This document shows positions 34,241-46,680 of a stretch of DNA of 64,000 bases, in pieces. Source of the stretch: Mesorhabditis belari (Eukaryota; Nematoda; Chromadorea; Rhabditida; Rhabditidae). The notes beneath the pieces are model-generated. The model had not been told where the DNA came from. It made no database searches and worked only from the letters and a program-made list of their open reading frames with translations. Positions within the stretch are counted from its first letter, which is position 1. Every line of letters begins with the position of its first letter. The stretch is from positions 599,001-663,000 of the forward strand of contig CAUEEP010000895.1 in assembly GCA_958450365.1 (NCBI GenBank), written 5' to 3'. Both the position numbers and the translations under genes were made by a program.

Positions 34241-37200
34241 TTACTGGTAATAGTACATTTTATCCAAAAACAAACCATATTTACAAAGACGCTCGTCGAG
34301 AAATGGGACCAAAATTGGTCGAAGAAGTGGGCAACTCTCTTGTAGAAGGTATTCGAAGGATCGAATCGCGGTCAGAGATTTCTAAAGAATAAATAGATTG
34401 GTTTCACTAGCGTGAAGTACCAAAAAAACTTACAATTTCTCCAAAATTCGGCTCAAGCTCCGTCGGATTCGGCTTCTCGACGTCAATTACATAGTCACAC
34501 GTTTCCAATGGGACATATCTAAAAGTGAACGTGATTTAAACATTCAGTTACAAAACTAACCGGTCATTCTCTTCTTTATTTTCATCATTCATTCTTGTAG
34601 GTATTGTTGAGGTCATTTCTTGAAGATTATCCAATGAAATCCATGCTTTCGGTAAAAGACCACGAAACTCGCTTTTTAGAAAGCTAAAAGCTTTAAGATG
34701 AACAAATAAAACTAAAAATATTACTAAACTTTACCTTAGCTCCGTTTTTGCAGAACAATTCTTCACGTCGTAAATCGCTTCAGGTAAGAAAAATGAAGAA
34801 GGAAAACGGTGCCACTCTTTTCCCACGCAAATCCTCACCGTTTTCTAAAAAGTTTATGTCATAGGATTTGATAACAAACTTACCTCTTTTTCACAAAAAT
34901 CGAAACTTTCTCTATCTTCAATGAAATGATCATTCATTTCTCGATATAACTGATGAGCTCCAAAGTAGTGTCTAAAAGTAGATCAAATGAAAAGGAGAGC
35001 AAAAATTTCACTCACTTATGTAATCCCATTAATCGAAACGCTGAGATAATTGTGAAAAGGGCCAAAACAAGGTATCCGATGGAGAAAAAGGAGCGTTTTT
35101 GTTTGTCAAAGTACCTAAAAATCGAAAATTTTACAACCTATTCTTGGTTGTAAAATTGATAGGTAATTTTTTATTGGTAAAAGAATTACCTATCAATTGC
35201 ATCCAATGCCAATGCGGCAAACAGCGAAACCATCGGATAAAGCGGGAAAAGGAAACGTTCTTCCTAAAAAATGCGATAATGATTTTTTCCACATCCTTAT
35301 GGCAAATCCCCACAAAATCAAACCCCACTTTATGTGGTGTCAGGAAAAAGATGGCGATCCACGCACAAAACGTCAAGTACAAGAGTGGAAATGTCGTTTT
35401 TCTGTCTAAACTTGTTTCCACTTTAGTTTCGTCATTCTAAAACTCACTAAAGGCGCAATTTCTGTAGCAAACAATCGGTAAACTGATTACAGCAAACAAA
35501 TTTGCAATATTCCAATTGAGGATCAGATTCTAAAACTTTAAAACGTAATGAGTAAATAGCCAAAAACATACCTTAATGTAAAAGCTAACAGGTTCGACTC
35601 CGTAAAGCTCTGGTCCATGTCCTGAGATAACATTGTACAATACAATATTCAAAGGAGCCTAAAAAGTGATGTTACATCTAGGTTTTGCAGAAAAACTTAC
35701 AAAGGCCAATTTTCCATAGTAAAACGAGTCAAATGTAATCATTAGTCCACCAACGATGCATGCAGAAAAGATCGAATAAGCAGTGAAGAGAAAGCGATGA
35801 CGATTATCCCGAAGAAGCAACATATCTAAAAATAAAATTTTTTACAGAAATAGAAACTTTTTCCTCACCGAAAACGATCGGAATCCCGAAAATCGCCGCA
35901 AACGGCCATCCGACAAACGCCGACACACATGTGGCAAGTACAGAAAGGAACCTACACAATTAAGTATTGAAATTTATGTTTGCATAAATAGTTTACCATT
36001 TCTCCGTCAGATAACCGGCAATGATCAACATATTCATCGTCATTGAAAATGAAGAAGGCAAAAAGGCAGAACTAAAGTAGAAAATATGAACTTGAAGAAA
36101 AAAATGGCTCTTGCGTAGTTTCCGGGTATTTTGAACGGGTCCTCACACTTTGAAGGCCTATAACTTTGCCCAGAGATCATCATTTTTGTAAAATTTTTAT
36201 ATCATTGTACAGAAGACATTTCAGGCTTTCAAATGATACCAAATAGAGCTAGATTGGATAATCCAGTTCAAGAAAACAAGAGCCAACTCTGACTAAATAA
36301 GGCCTATCCAACTCGGGTGTCGTGTCGCCTTGTTTGCATGGGAATGAGAAATCCAGTCAAGTTCTATTTGGTATCATTTGAAAGCCTGAAAGGTCCTATA
36401 TGATATAAATGATTAGATGATATAAAAAGTTAGTAAAAATATTATTTCTGGACAATGTTATAGGCCTTCAGAGTGACGGCCCATCCAAAATACCCGGAAA
36501 TTACGCAAGAGCCAAAAAATACTTACCTCGATATAAACATTCCAACAGAGAAAGTGTTGAGAATCAGAAAATATTGAGCCGTTTTTTCGGAGAATCGCTT
36601 GATCGATTGGAAAAGGAGATATTCGGCCAAGAAAGTGAAGAGTGAGATCAAAATTCTAAGTTTCATGGTTAGAAATGGTATTTATAAAATAAAACAAACC
36701 GTATCAAAAGGAAAACAACCACTTTGTTTACGGGGAAATTTTTGAACAAATATCCCGGGATCGCGTGAAGGAAGATGTAGATGTATGATCTGAAAAAGTA
36801 AAGCTTAATAGTAAATTTCGTTTACCCACCTAAGTGCATAGTCGGGCGAATATTCCCATGTCTGCAAGCCGCTTCCGTACAAGAAAAGATGCAAAGGCTC
36901 CCAGTAGTTGAAAACCTAAAAATGCCCAGTAATTCTACTCAAAAATTTATCAAACCTCATCACAATCGTAGATATTATTGTAAAAACCCGACGTTATTCG
37001 CACAAGAAACAAAAGCTAAAGAAAAATAATATTATTTCAAAATTTCTCTTGAACCTTTAAAAGTAGCCTTGATATCGATGATGGACCGAAAAAATCCCAT
37101 GTTTCTGCATCTACATCGAAAGATTGCGATGGGGCTGGCTTGGAAACGGGAGATTTTCTAAAAAATAAAATATTATCTCTCACAATTTAAAAGTTTGGCT

Positions 37201-38000
37201 TAAGGGGAGTAGGACAAATGAGACCTTTTTTTGCGCACCCGGACATTTGCGCACCTTTTTTTCCGCACCTTGCCCATTAGCGCACCTTTTTTCGCGTTTT
37301 AAAAAAGCTCTAAAAAGCTAATATTAACCAATTTCTATTCCAAAAGTTGTTTTTCTAGGTAATTTTAGGGCGTAGAATCGAAATTTTGACATATCAGAGC
37401 TTGTGGAAACAAACGGACGGAGTTATACAAAGAGAAAGATCGACAATTTTCTGTAATTTGATCTAGCTGTTTTGTCTTTCAAATTGGTTCCACACGCTCT
37501 GTTATGCCAAAATTTCGATTCTACGCCCTAAAACTACCTAGAAAAACAACTTTTGGAATAGAAATTGGTTAATATTAGCTTTTTAGAGCTTTTTTAAAAC
37601 GCGAAAAAAGGTGCGCTAATGGGCAAGGTGCGGAAAAAAAGGTGCGCAAATGTCCGGATGCGCAAAAAAAGGGTCGCATTTGTCCCACTCCCGGCTTAAG
37701 TTTTAAAGTTTAAAGTGCTTAAAAATTTAAAATCTAAAAATAAGTTCAAGTATTAAAAACTAAACTCACCCTTTCTTTGCCTCTTTCGCTGTTGAAGTCG
37801 GTGAATTTGCTGATGCTTCTTCGTTTTTTACTTCTTCTTTGCATCTAAAGTTTAAAAATTGTTTAATAATTCGAGATAAAAATGATGAAAAGTAAAGTCA
37901 GAAACATATGCACGAAGCTTTAATCTTGTGAGAGGCTAAAAGATGTCACTTAATCGTAGCCGGGTTGACCCCGCTGCTTCAAAAAGGGAAAGGACGACAT
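34241..38000 (-). CDS. ALG9: ER alpha-1,2-mannosyltransferase ALG9
   Basis: ALG9 adds alpha-1,2-mannose from dolichyl-phosphate-mannose to the lumenal lipid-linked N-glycan precursor. About 16 exons give a multi-pass GT22 protein. In order: LLFLVRITSGFYNNIYDCDE, VFNYWEPLHLFLYGSG with QTWEYSPDYAL, SSAFLPSSFSM and APLNIVLYNVISGHGPELYG. Then come PHK/EERFLFPLYPMVSL and TVRICVGKEWHRFPSSFFLP. These are the family hallmarks, including the acidic DCDE loop. Confirmed coding starts at the exon beginning 37844. That exon needs two nucleotides from an earlier exon, which I could not place; ATG at 38000 (MSSFPFLKQR...) is only a candidate. Two introns are occupied by palindromic MITEs (36106-36513, 37205-37692). 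The gene is divergent from APC1. Confidence 0.93.
36106..36513. mobile_element. Long palindromic repeat in ALG9 intron
   Basis: The ends are GGCTCTTGCGTAGTTTCCGG and its near complement. The arms extend inward about 190 bp, including TCTATTTGGTATCATTTGAA and the reverse. The same interior sequence, diverged, recurs at about 58090-58410. Confidence 0.75.
37205..37692. mobile_element. hAT-like palindromic MITE, copy 3
   Basis: Same family as 4189-4637, very similar over the left half. It is flanked by a perfect 8-bp duplication GGCTTAAG (37197-37204, 37693-37700). It is inserted in an ALG9 intron between coding exons. Confidence 0.85.
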
Positions 38001-38030
38001 AAAAGAGGCTAACTGGTCACACAAGAAACT
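37955..38030 (-). other. Possible tRNA-like remnant
   Basis: On the minus strand, GGGGTCAACCCGG resembles the box B/T-arm of the other minus-strand elements. An AGTTAGCC box A-like stretch lies upstream. Weak, and overlaps the possible ALG9 first exon. Confidence 0.25.
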
Positions 38031-38240
38031 GTAAAAGGTTCGTTAAACCGAATTTTGTTTTGTTTTTAAAGTTCTTTTACTAACTCCTTAAAAAGTACCC
38101 CGTAGCCACTAATTTATAAAAAGTTTTAGCTTAAACTTTTAGCTATTGTTGCGGCTTTTAATCCTTTTTTGTAGTTCTTGATTTGACTTTGTGTTTAATT
38201 ACTAATTTTTCCTCTTTTCAGGAGCAAGCTCTTGTCTCCT

Positions 38241-41200
38241 ATGAATAGTGGAAGGATGATTCCAATCCGACACCATCAGCCACTCTTCACACCAGTTCTC
38301 ATCCAAACACTCCCAACGCTCACATGGGAGAACTTGGAGGAACGGGTTTGTGTTTTTTGAGTTTAAAACCTTAATGAACCGATTTTGAGATTGCTTTAGC
38401 TTGTTTAATCAACTAAAACTAAAGTCCACAGACACATGAAAGCACAAAATCTACCAAGCCCCAGATTAGTTACAGAAAAATAAATTGCAAAAATTTAGTC
38501 GAGGCTCGAGGGTGTTGATCCTTGTTTCCTTCGACGAGCCGATGGGCTCAGTGATAGAAGTCCCGAGGAGAGCTTTGAAGAGATGGTGAGCTTGTGTCAT
38601 TCCGCATGTTTTCTAAAAAATGTTTCCTTTGTTACAAGACCTACCTATACTAAAGCGCTGATTAAGATGACCCTTAAATTATAGAAAGATTAGTTTTATC
38701 AAACTGTGTTTGTAATCAAGCTTATGCTCTTCAATAGTTTTTACTTTAGCGAGATGTGCCCACGGATCGAACGTCATTCTTACCAGCTTCCGAGCCACAA
38801 CCAGAATGTTCGCAGCCACGAGTGACGGCTACGATTATGCCAAATCTCAAAGCGACTCCACCAATGAAGATCACCTACAAATCGCTGGAGTGTTATTTAT
38901 GGATCTCGTCAGATAGAATCGTCATTGCGCATCATGACGGAGTGCCACTCTTGGTGTACACTGCTTCGTTCCAAGTTAAACAGGTAAACTTCGGAATTTT
39001 CTTGAAGCCTCTTAAAATGCCATTTTATGCTGAATGCTGAAATTTTGTAGTACAGAATTCTCTAACAAATTGTGCATAATTAATTTTGATTCTTTAGGCA
39101 TTCGTCTACCATTTTGGAGACAAAAAAGATGAAAACTCGGAATCTGTATGCATCATTGGAGAGAAGAAAATCGAGATCATCACTTCAAAAGGGATGTTCG
39201 ACTACGCGTTGCCTTTTGAGGTCGGCTTAGCGTAAAACCATTTTCCGAAATTCATTTTATTGATCATTAAAATATTACAAAATTTAGATTGGAAAAGTGA
39301 TCCCAACGCCGCTTTGTATTCTCATTGAACGAGCCTCTGAAACTGACGATTTTCTTTCAAATACGTCCTCAAATCTTTTCACGTTAACGGACACACTTGT
39401 CGGAGTATTGCCAGCGATTTTACATAAGAAAGGTAAATTTTAATAGACAGTGTTTTGATTTGACATTGGATAGTTCTATGTTTTCAAACTAGATAAAGGT
39501 AAAGTTTTAGGTTACACCAACGAATGGTACTACCCGTTTGATTGTGAAGAAGTTAAAGTTATTGGCGCCGAAAAGGATCTTTTGATCGTACATGATCCAA
39601 CTCTCGAAACACATCTCGTTTATTTGGTGAGATTTTGCTTGTAATAGTTGAAAGACCTTGTTGTACTTAAGGAGTAAGATGAATTTAATCGCTTTAGATC
39701 AAAAAGGTCGAGCCCGATTTCTGGAATACAGCGGCCCAAGTGACCGAGAAAGAAACGCCCATTTCATTGCGTCGTTTTTTATTGTCACCCTCTAAAAGCC
39801 TCAGTAAGTTTTTCCTCCTAAAAAATAGCATTTTTATGTTCTTTGTTTAGGTGCATCGAGGCAAAGAAGTTTCCGGACTCCGACTACTGAGCAAAGGACC
39901 CCGGGTCGTGGAACGGAGGAACGAGGGAGATTGGACTTCATTCAACTTTTGAAACAACGGCGAACGCCTTCAGTTCCTGATCTTGGACGAACACCTGTGT
40001 AAGTTATTAAAGAAGTAAATTACATGGCAGTGCGCTGTAAAATATGGTAGTAACTTATCTTCTTTAGGTCAGCTGTCTCAAGTTTTGCCGAATCATCGAT
40101 GGCCGGGACTAGCACGATGCATCAAGATACTGCATTCTGGCCATCTCACTACCCGAAAATCCACGAAATAGAAGAGTACGAGTTTGGAGACACGCTTTTC
40201 GACGATTATTATGTTTGTTTAGTTTGCCCATAAAGTTGATAAAGTTCTCGTTTAGGGTACTAATATTTGCATCGAATTGTTGTTTTCGGAAAAAGCGGTT
40301 AATGCTGCTTCAACCTCAGCCGCAGCTAAAAAGGTTTATTATCTTGCGAAAATTTTAGTAGTTCATAAATTTTAGGCGTTTCTTACAACCGATGTAATTG
40401 GAATCGAATATTTGGCTCTTCTTATCCCGGTCGTCGATGAACAGTGCGAGTTACGGCTCTATAATCTGGGCGAGTTGCGTAAAGGAAGGATTTCGATGGA
40501 GGCAACAATGTGCAAAGATGCCTCGAGTTTAGCTGTGAGTTTAAATTCCTAGTTTCAAAGAGCGAACATAGCTAAACGCAAAGAATCCAATGGTTTCAAA
40601 GGTCATATGTTTCCCAAATAATTTTCGAACCCTTAAAATTCGTTAAGTCTGTATATTACTGCTATAAAGTTTAGATTTAGGAACCCGGTTACATGATCGT
40701 GCAAGATCTGAACTCAAATCTACAGCTGCACTCGGGAATTAAACGACTATGCTTGGTGGCTTTATGTGCAGAGGTTTGTTGCTTATTTGTTGTACTGGGA
40801 ACGATTCATTCAAGTTGTATATTTAGCCAACTCGAACGGACATCTTCTTTCAAAATGGCACCGATGGATTCTTCTGGAGAAGTCGTGAGTATGCCTGGAT
40901 CTGCAATTTTTCGAGATTCCCGATGACTTTCTCCAACTCATTATGTATGGTTTCCCTTTTTTCGCTTGCTATTTAAAAATTCAGGCAAACGAATTTGGGA
41001 TGTGCTCGTGCAGACAGTGGAACCAGAGAAAGCAATTTCGCTCATCTCTGAAATCAGAAGCACTTTGACTCCATTGCAGAATGTTAATGAGGTAAGTAAG
41101 AAATAGATTAACTAAATAAGGATCACCATTGAAAACGATTTTTATCTATTTTTTCAGGAAATTCAACGCTTCCTTTACTTGGTCAATCGACACCTTGGCA

Positions 41201-44200
41201 TTAAACTGTCTGGAGATTTTTGGGATCCTGAAGTAAATAAACATTTACAAACACTGATGTGTTTCTGTTTAGTTTAAACTCGCAATCTCATCGCCGGATG
41301 TTCCAAGAGGAGGAGAAACGGAAGCAAAAGTGCCACGTCCACGGCGAAATCTGGAAGATGTAGTGATTTTGATGTAATCATTAATGATCTTTGTTTTAGA
41401 TAGCAAGATGGGCTTTGAGCTATGATTTGGATCCACTGACAAAGGCTTCTCCGACGGTTAAGGTATTGATTTTTAATGTTACATCTTTGTACGTAATAAT
41501 TTCTAGTACGAGTTTCTACCGAATGCCTTCTTATCACCGGATGTTCAACATATTCTCACAGCGCTTCACACTCTCTACGAAACGATTCAATTGTTCAAGA
41601 GGAAACCACCAGGATTTGCATTTTTCATGAGAAATCTCTATGCACTAAATAGGTAAAATTCGTAAAAACCTAGTTACAACTTGTATTTCGTCAGGGCGCT
41701 TGACTGTGTTGACCGAGCACAGATTTACGCCTCTGACGACTCAAATTTGCGCAAAATTCGATTCGTAACCGATAATTCACAAGGTAGACTATCTTTTCAT
41801 TATACTCATTCATTTTGTTTTAGCAATCGTGAAGCCAGCTGAGAATTTGCCACTTTATGTCCCAGCGCAAATCGACATCTTGATGCAATCGAGAGCGCTC
41901 ACCGCTTTGCCACCAAATGTTTCCAAGGATGTAGCCGTTGTTTTGCTCGGTAATTTATTGAAACTACAGATGAATGCAAATCAAACTTTCAGCTTTGGCC
42001 ACCGCGTACGAAAGGGTGAATCTAGCTGGCGATTTGTACCAATTCTTGGGGAATGCGCGGAAGTTTTTCAAAGATCATCCCATTGGTAAATCATCGCTCA
42101 CAAGTGCCAATTTTGTTAGCAAAACGTCTCTAGAAAGGTATGTTTTGTTTCTCGATCTTAAATTGAATTGTCTAACCTCCACCCGATAAGTACCTATGTT
42201 ACCTTCTCAATTACAGGCTCGAATTTCTACTCGACGAATTCCCGACGATTCTCAACTTTTCCAGCCTCTCGCCAATGCTCGAATTTCTACTCAAGTTCAA
42301 GCTTTTCCAGCTATCGGAAAATAGCCGATTCTTGAAGATAAAGAAAATCGATTTTCAACAACCTGACGGGTATTGTTACTTTAGATTTTAAAAACCTTAG
42401 TTATAGGATTGCTTCAAATGAGGAGGGACGTTTAATTTGTCGCTACCGATGGCCACATGACATCCGCTTATTCAATGTGGAAAGTCTGCTGGATAGTTCT
42501 CGACCTACTTTCATCCCGAAAAGGTTTGTCCTGAGTTGTTAAAAGTGCATCTTTTAGAAGTTTTATCTTTTAGAAATCACCAAAATGAAGCCGATGCGCG
42601 TGAAATGTCCGATCAATTTGTCCTTACCGTTGCCATTCGAACGATGACACTGGCGTTTGGGATTGCTGCTTTACAATTGAGGTAGTTTACAAGAAACGTA
42701 TTGGGGTTTATATTTTAAGTTTCAGATCCGTCCGTTTATATGTAAACCAACCGTTCATTGTGCCCGAGATCTGTTTCAGCGGTCGCTCATTCCCCGAAAA
42801 TCGTCCCATCGAATTGACTATTGGAGATGTAAGTTGAGGTTACCGTAAGCGACATGCAAACTTAAAACTAGGGTTAGTCGTTCCTTTTCTTATTTTAGGG
42901 CCTACGATCGGTGCGTGATTGGGGTGATTTTTACCATGGAGTCTCCAGGGGATTGTCGATTCGGGCAGCCGATGAGCATTTGATATCCGGAGAATGGATT
43001 CAGGTTGAGAGATCATTTGTTGTTTCCATAAGAATTGTTTCAACCTTAGAACGTATTTACCGAGCAAAGTAAACCATCAGCAACGGGAGCACAAGCAGCC
43101 AACAATCAGAATGTAAAAGTAAAGAATATTTTTTAATATAATTCATGCGTATTGATATCTAGCCCTCAGCTGCCTCTGCTGGATTGCTACTCGGTCTCGG
43201 TTTGAACAACCATCTGCCCGTGCTGAACATCTATAATACACATCAGATGCTCGCCTCGCAAGACAAGTTCGTATTCTGAAATGAGCCCCTTGTTACCAAA
43301 AGCTTTCAGATTTACTTCCGTTGCCCTACTTCTTGGCTATGGGGCGTCGAAAATTGGCACTGGAGATGAACAGGCAAATTGCTAGATTCTCCTTTTATAA
43401 CATTCTTTTAGGTTCATCGAATCCTAATCACGCATATCTCGTTTTTAATGGGACCAACTTTGCTTGATGTGGGATTTTGCTGAATAAGCATCATAATCAA
43501 CTTTCTTTAAGGTAAACATTGACAACAGTGTTCAAGCATCAGCGATTCTTTCACTTGGCCTCCTTTTTGCTCAACGTGGAACAACGACTTTCATCAATCG
43601 TCTTTTGAATGAGGTACTTACGGAGGGTCAAAGTTAATAGACGTAAATCTAGATGGGGAAAGGACCGCATCCGGACAGTGAACCTTCATGTGAAAGATAC
43701 GCATATGTTTTGTCGATTGGTATCTTTTAAAACCACTTCAAAATTTATATTATTTCAGGTATGGCAATTGGACTCGCTGGCCTGGGTCGAGGCAATCGCC
43801 ACATTCCGCAGGTTCCTTTCGTCGAGGCAAAACCCGGACTTATTGAGCGACTGCTGATCATGATGGAAGGAGGACCAAAGGTAGGCAAGATAAACAAATC
43901 ACGAAAATTTTGAGTACTTTTTAGTCTCGTGCCGTTTTCAACACAGACGTATGGACGGAATCAGCTTTTTCTGAAGAGGCACAAGCAGCACCGTCACAGA
44001 GCAACTATTGCAAGGAAATCAATGATCGAATCAATATCCACGTCACTGGTTAGAAAATGGCTCTTTTTCACCTTAAACCTTTTATTTTGGGACACCCAGC
44101 GACGATTGCTTTTGGTCTGCTCTTCATGAAGACACACAACAAAACAGTCGAATTTCTTCTGCGATTGCCAAACACAATGCCAGAGCTTGAGAAGATTAGA

Positions 44201-46274
44201 GCTGATGTTGTGCCGGTGAGAGTGATCGCTCGTGCGCTTGTCAATTGGAATGAGATTGAACCAACGAAAAAGTGGATTATGGAACAGGTAGGATCGAAAA
44301 TTTTTTCTCTTACTGTTACTGTATTATTTTGTGGTTTAGGTGCCAGAAGTTGTCAGAACTCACGCCAACAATGCTATCGGACTTCGTTGGCCGAACAGAG
44401 TAAGTGATAGCAAAAAAAGAGGTTATTTATGAATTCTTTTAGATCTTTGATGCACGAGAAGACGATTGCTGTGACCGGATAGTTGATCGAGAAACTGTGG
44501 CTCAGGTTAAAAGTTTTTAAAAATATAAAAATGCAAACTGTTTAGGCCTATATTCACTGTATCGCCGCCGCGTGTTTTGCTGTCGCGTTGAAGTTCGCTT
44601 CGACAACTTTGACAGAAATGAAGGAACTTTTTGTAAGTTGACTTTATGATAGTTGTCTGAGTAAATGCATTTACTTATAGATGGAATTCATCTTGATGTT
44701 GACGCCCGACGAAAATCAAACGCCCGCGCACGCTCGTCTTGTTCGTTTGGCAGAAAAGGGAGCCGTGGCTGTGTCAAGGAATCTTCTCATCTCAGCTCTT
44801 GGAATTGTAGGCTAAACCTAACTAGAATTTGTTTATTCTTCAACTTTGAACATTCTTCTAGCTGATGGCCGGTAGTGGAGATGTGGATGTGTTTCGATTG
44901 TGCTATTACCTTCGACGCTCGGATCCGGTGGCGAATTGGTACAAGAACTCGTATACCCATTGCATTCAAGCGGCCATTCACACGACTCTCGGATTTCTAT
45001 TTTTGGGAAATGCCAGGTGGGGAACTGAAGACGTGAAGTACAATTACGATAAACTAGCTTATCCATAAAAATCTTTGTTTTAGATACTGTTTTGGGCAGA
45101 GCGACCTTGCAATTGCGTCTCTTGTGATCGCTTTCTACCCACTTGTTGGACACCATGCTGGTGATCATCGGTTTGATTTTCTTTTCGGTAAGATTTCATT
45201 CATTGTTTAGCTTATACTTGCAACCATTCCGTTTCCTTTGGGTGCTGGCGGTTGAACGGCGACTGATTTATGCAATTGACGCGGATAACAGCAAAATGTG
45301 TCGAGTACCATTGAGAATTCATTTAAAGGTAGAACTGATTCGCGTTTTTACAAAAATTCGGCATTATTAGGCGGGAACAAGTTCGCAAAGCAGATGGGTA
45401 ATTGAAACAACGCCTTGTCTTTTGCCACCACTTTCGGGTATCGTGGAGATCGTCATTGGAGGTAATTTTTAAAATTTTTTCACAAACTTTTTAGTCTTTT
45501 AGGTAGTCAGTTTGAGCAAAAGATGCTGAGCCAAGGGCAAATTGCGGAGATTTTGGAGAAACAGAACGGATGTATCCCTGTGCATAAAGCCAGGAAGTTA
45601 GTTATTTTCTTGAGTCAAAAATTTGGTTGTTTAGGCATGTTTTGAGACAAGCGGCTCTACTAGACGAAGAAGCGCACAGAATTGACGCCGGAGAGTTGGA
45701 GGGAGTCGAGGTGTGGCAATGGACGCCGTCGAATCAGGGACACGATTCATCGGTTAGTTCTTAATTTGTGTGTCGTAGCATATTTGTGTTTAGACTCTAG
45801 ACTGGCAAAAGATGAAGGAATGTTTGGATCAAGCGCGCGTCGAACCAGGCGCTTTTGATAGTCGTGGCATCTTGACGGGTCCGGTCATCGATTTGTATCA
45901 GGTAAACAAGATTTTGTCTTCTAATATTTGGTTATTTAGAACTCTTTCAAAAACGAGAGGCTCATAGAAAAGCGGGATGTTCGTATGGCGAAAACTTTCT
46001 TGCGAAACGAGTGCAATCCATCGATGCTCGCTCACTTCATGCAACGTCTTGTTGATGTGGCTGAATCGGAAAAGTCTGCTGGTGGGTTGTGCTTGGGTTG
46101 TGCTTAAGACTTATTGAAGTTACATATAGACTGCAATAGCGTCAAAAACTGGGAAAATAGATAACTCTGTTTAAACTGTTCACTTTAGCCGATGCTCATG
46201 AGCCATCCAGCTCATCTCAGGAGGTTCAACCCTTCTCTCCCGAGGATCTCATCTTCAACTGGCGATACGTGTAA
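38241..46274 (+). CDS. mat-2: Anaphase-promoting complex subunit 1
   Basis: APC1 is the scaffold of the APC/C ubiquitin ligase that drives the metaphase-anaphase transition. About 30 short exons encode on the order of 1,500 residues. The first exons (38241-38345, 38499-38585, 38750-38983) give MNSGRMIPIRHHQPLF and a diverged N-terminal propeller. The PC-repeat region is unmistakable (about 43165-44200): AGLLLGLGLNNHLPVLN, NTHQMLASQDKF, SVALLLGYGASKIGTGD, ASAILSLGLLFAQRGTT and PATIAFGLLFMKTHNKT. Later come SDLAIASLVIAFYPLVGHH, YLQPFRFLWVLAVERR and MCRVPLRI. The C-terminus is FNWRYV. In C. elegans this subunit is MAT-2. The ATG lies 20 nt after a TTTTCAG acceptor. The same-strand thioredoxin-like gene begins about 400 nt after its stop. 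No frameshift or missing block was noticed. Confidence 0.94.
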
Positions 46275-46454
46275 ATGATTATTTCTTCCGATTTTTGTAA
46301 ATTTTCTGTGTTATCAATGTATGTTCTATTGTTAACTATTGTGATCTCTGTGTACGTTTGTGTTGAAATGTTTTCTTTCGTTTTTATTTTGGATTTTGGC
46401 ACTTTTCGAAGCCGGTCTTTCGCTATTTCTTTGTTCAATACATATATGGGTATT

Positions 46455-46460
46455 AATAAA
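46455..46460 (+). terminator. Poly(A) signal of APC1 gene
   Basis: AATAAA 180 nt after the APC1 stop. Confidence 0.65.
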
Positions 46461-46680
46461 TTTTATTCTAAAATAAAAAAAGCCAAGTAGAGCCGAGAAT
46501 TGAAAATTTGCACCTGTTGATGCTTTTGAGCCAATCAAATTAATGGATGCAAAGTTTTGATGAAATTTGAGAAGTTGGGGCCTTTTCATGGCACAGAAAG
46601 ACAAATTTCATCCAAAAGCCCGAAGCAAGTCAAAGCAATAAATTCAATTCAACAAATTCGACTACTAATTCGAAGACAAA

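Noticed and set aside
34198..34392. Plus-strand 64-codon ORF
   Set aside because: Shadow of the last ALG9 exon, which reads on the minus strand and matches the family C-terminus.
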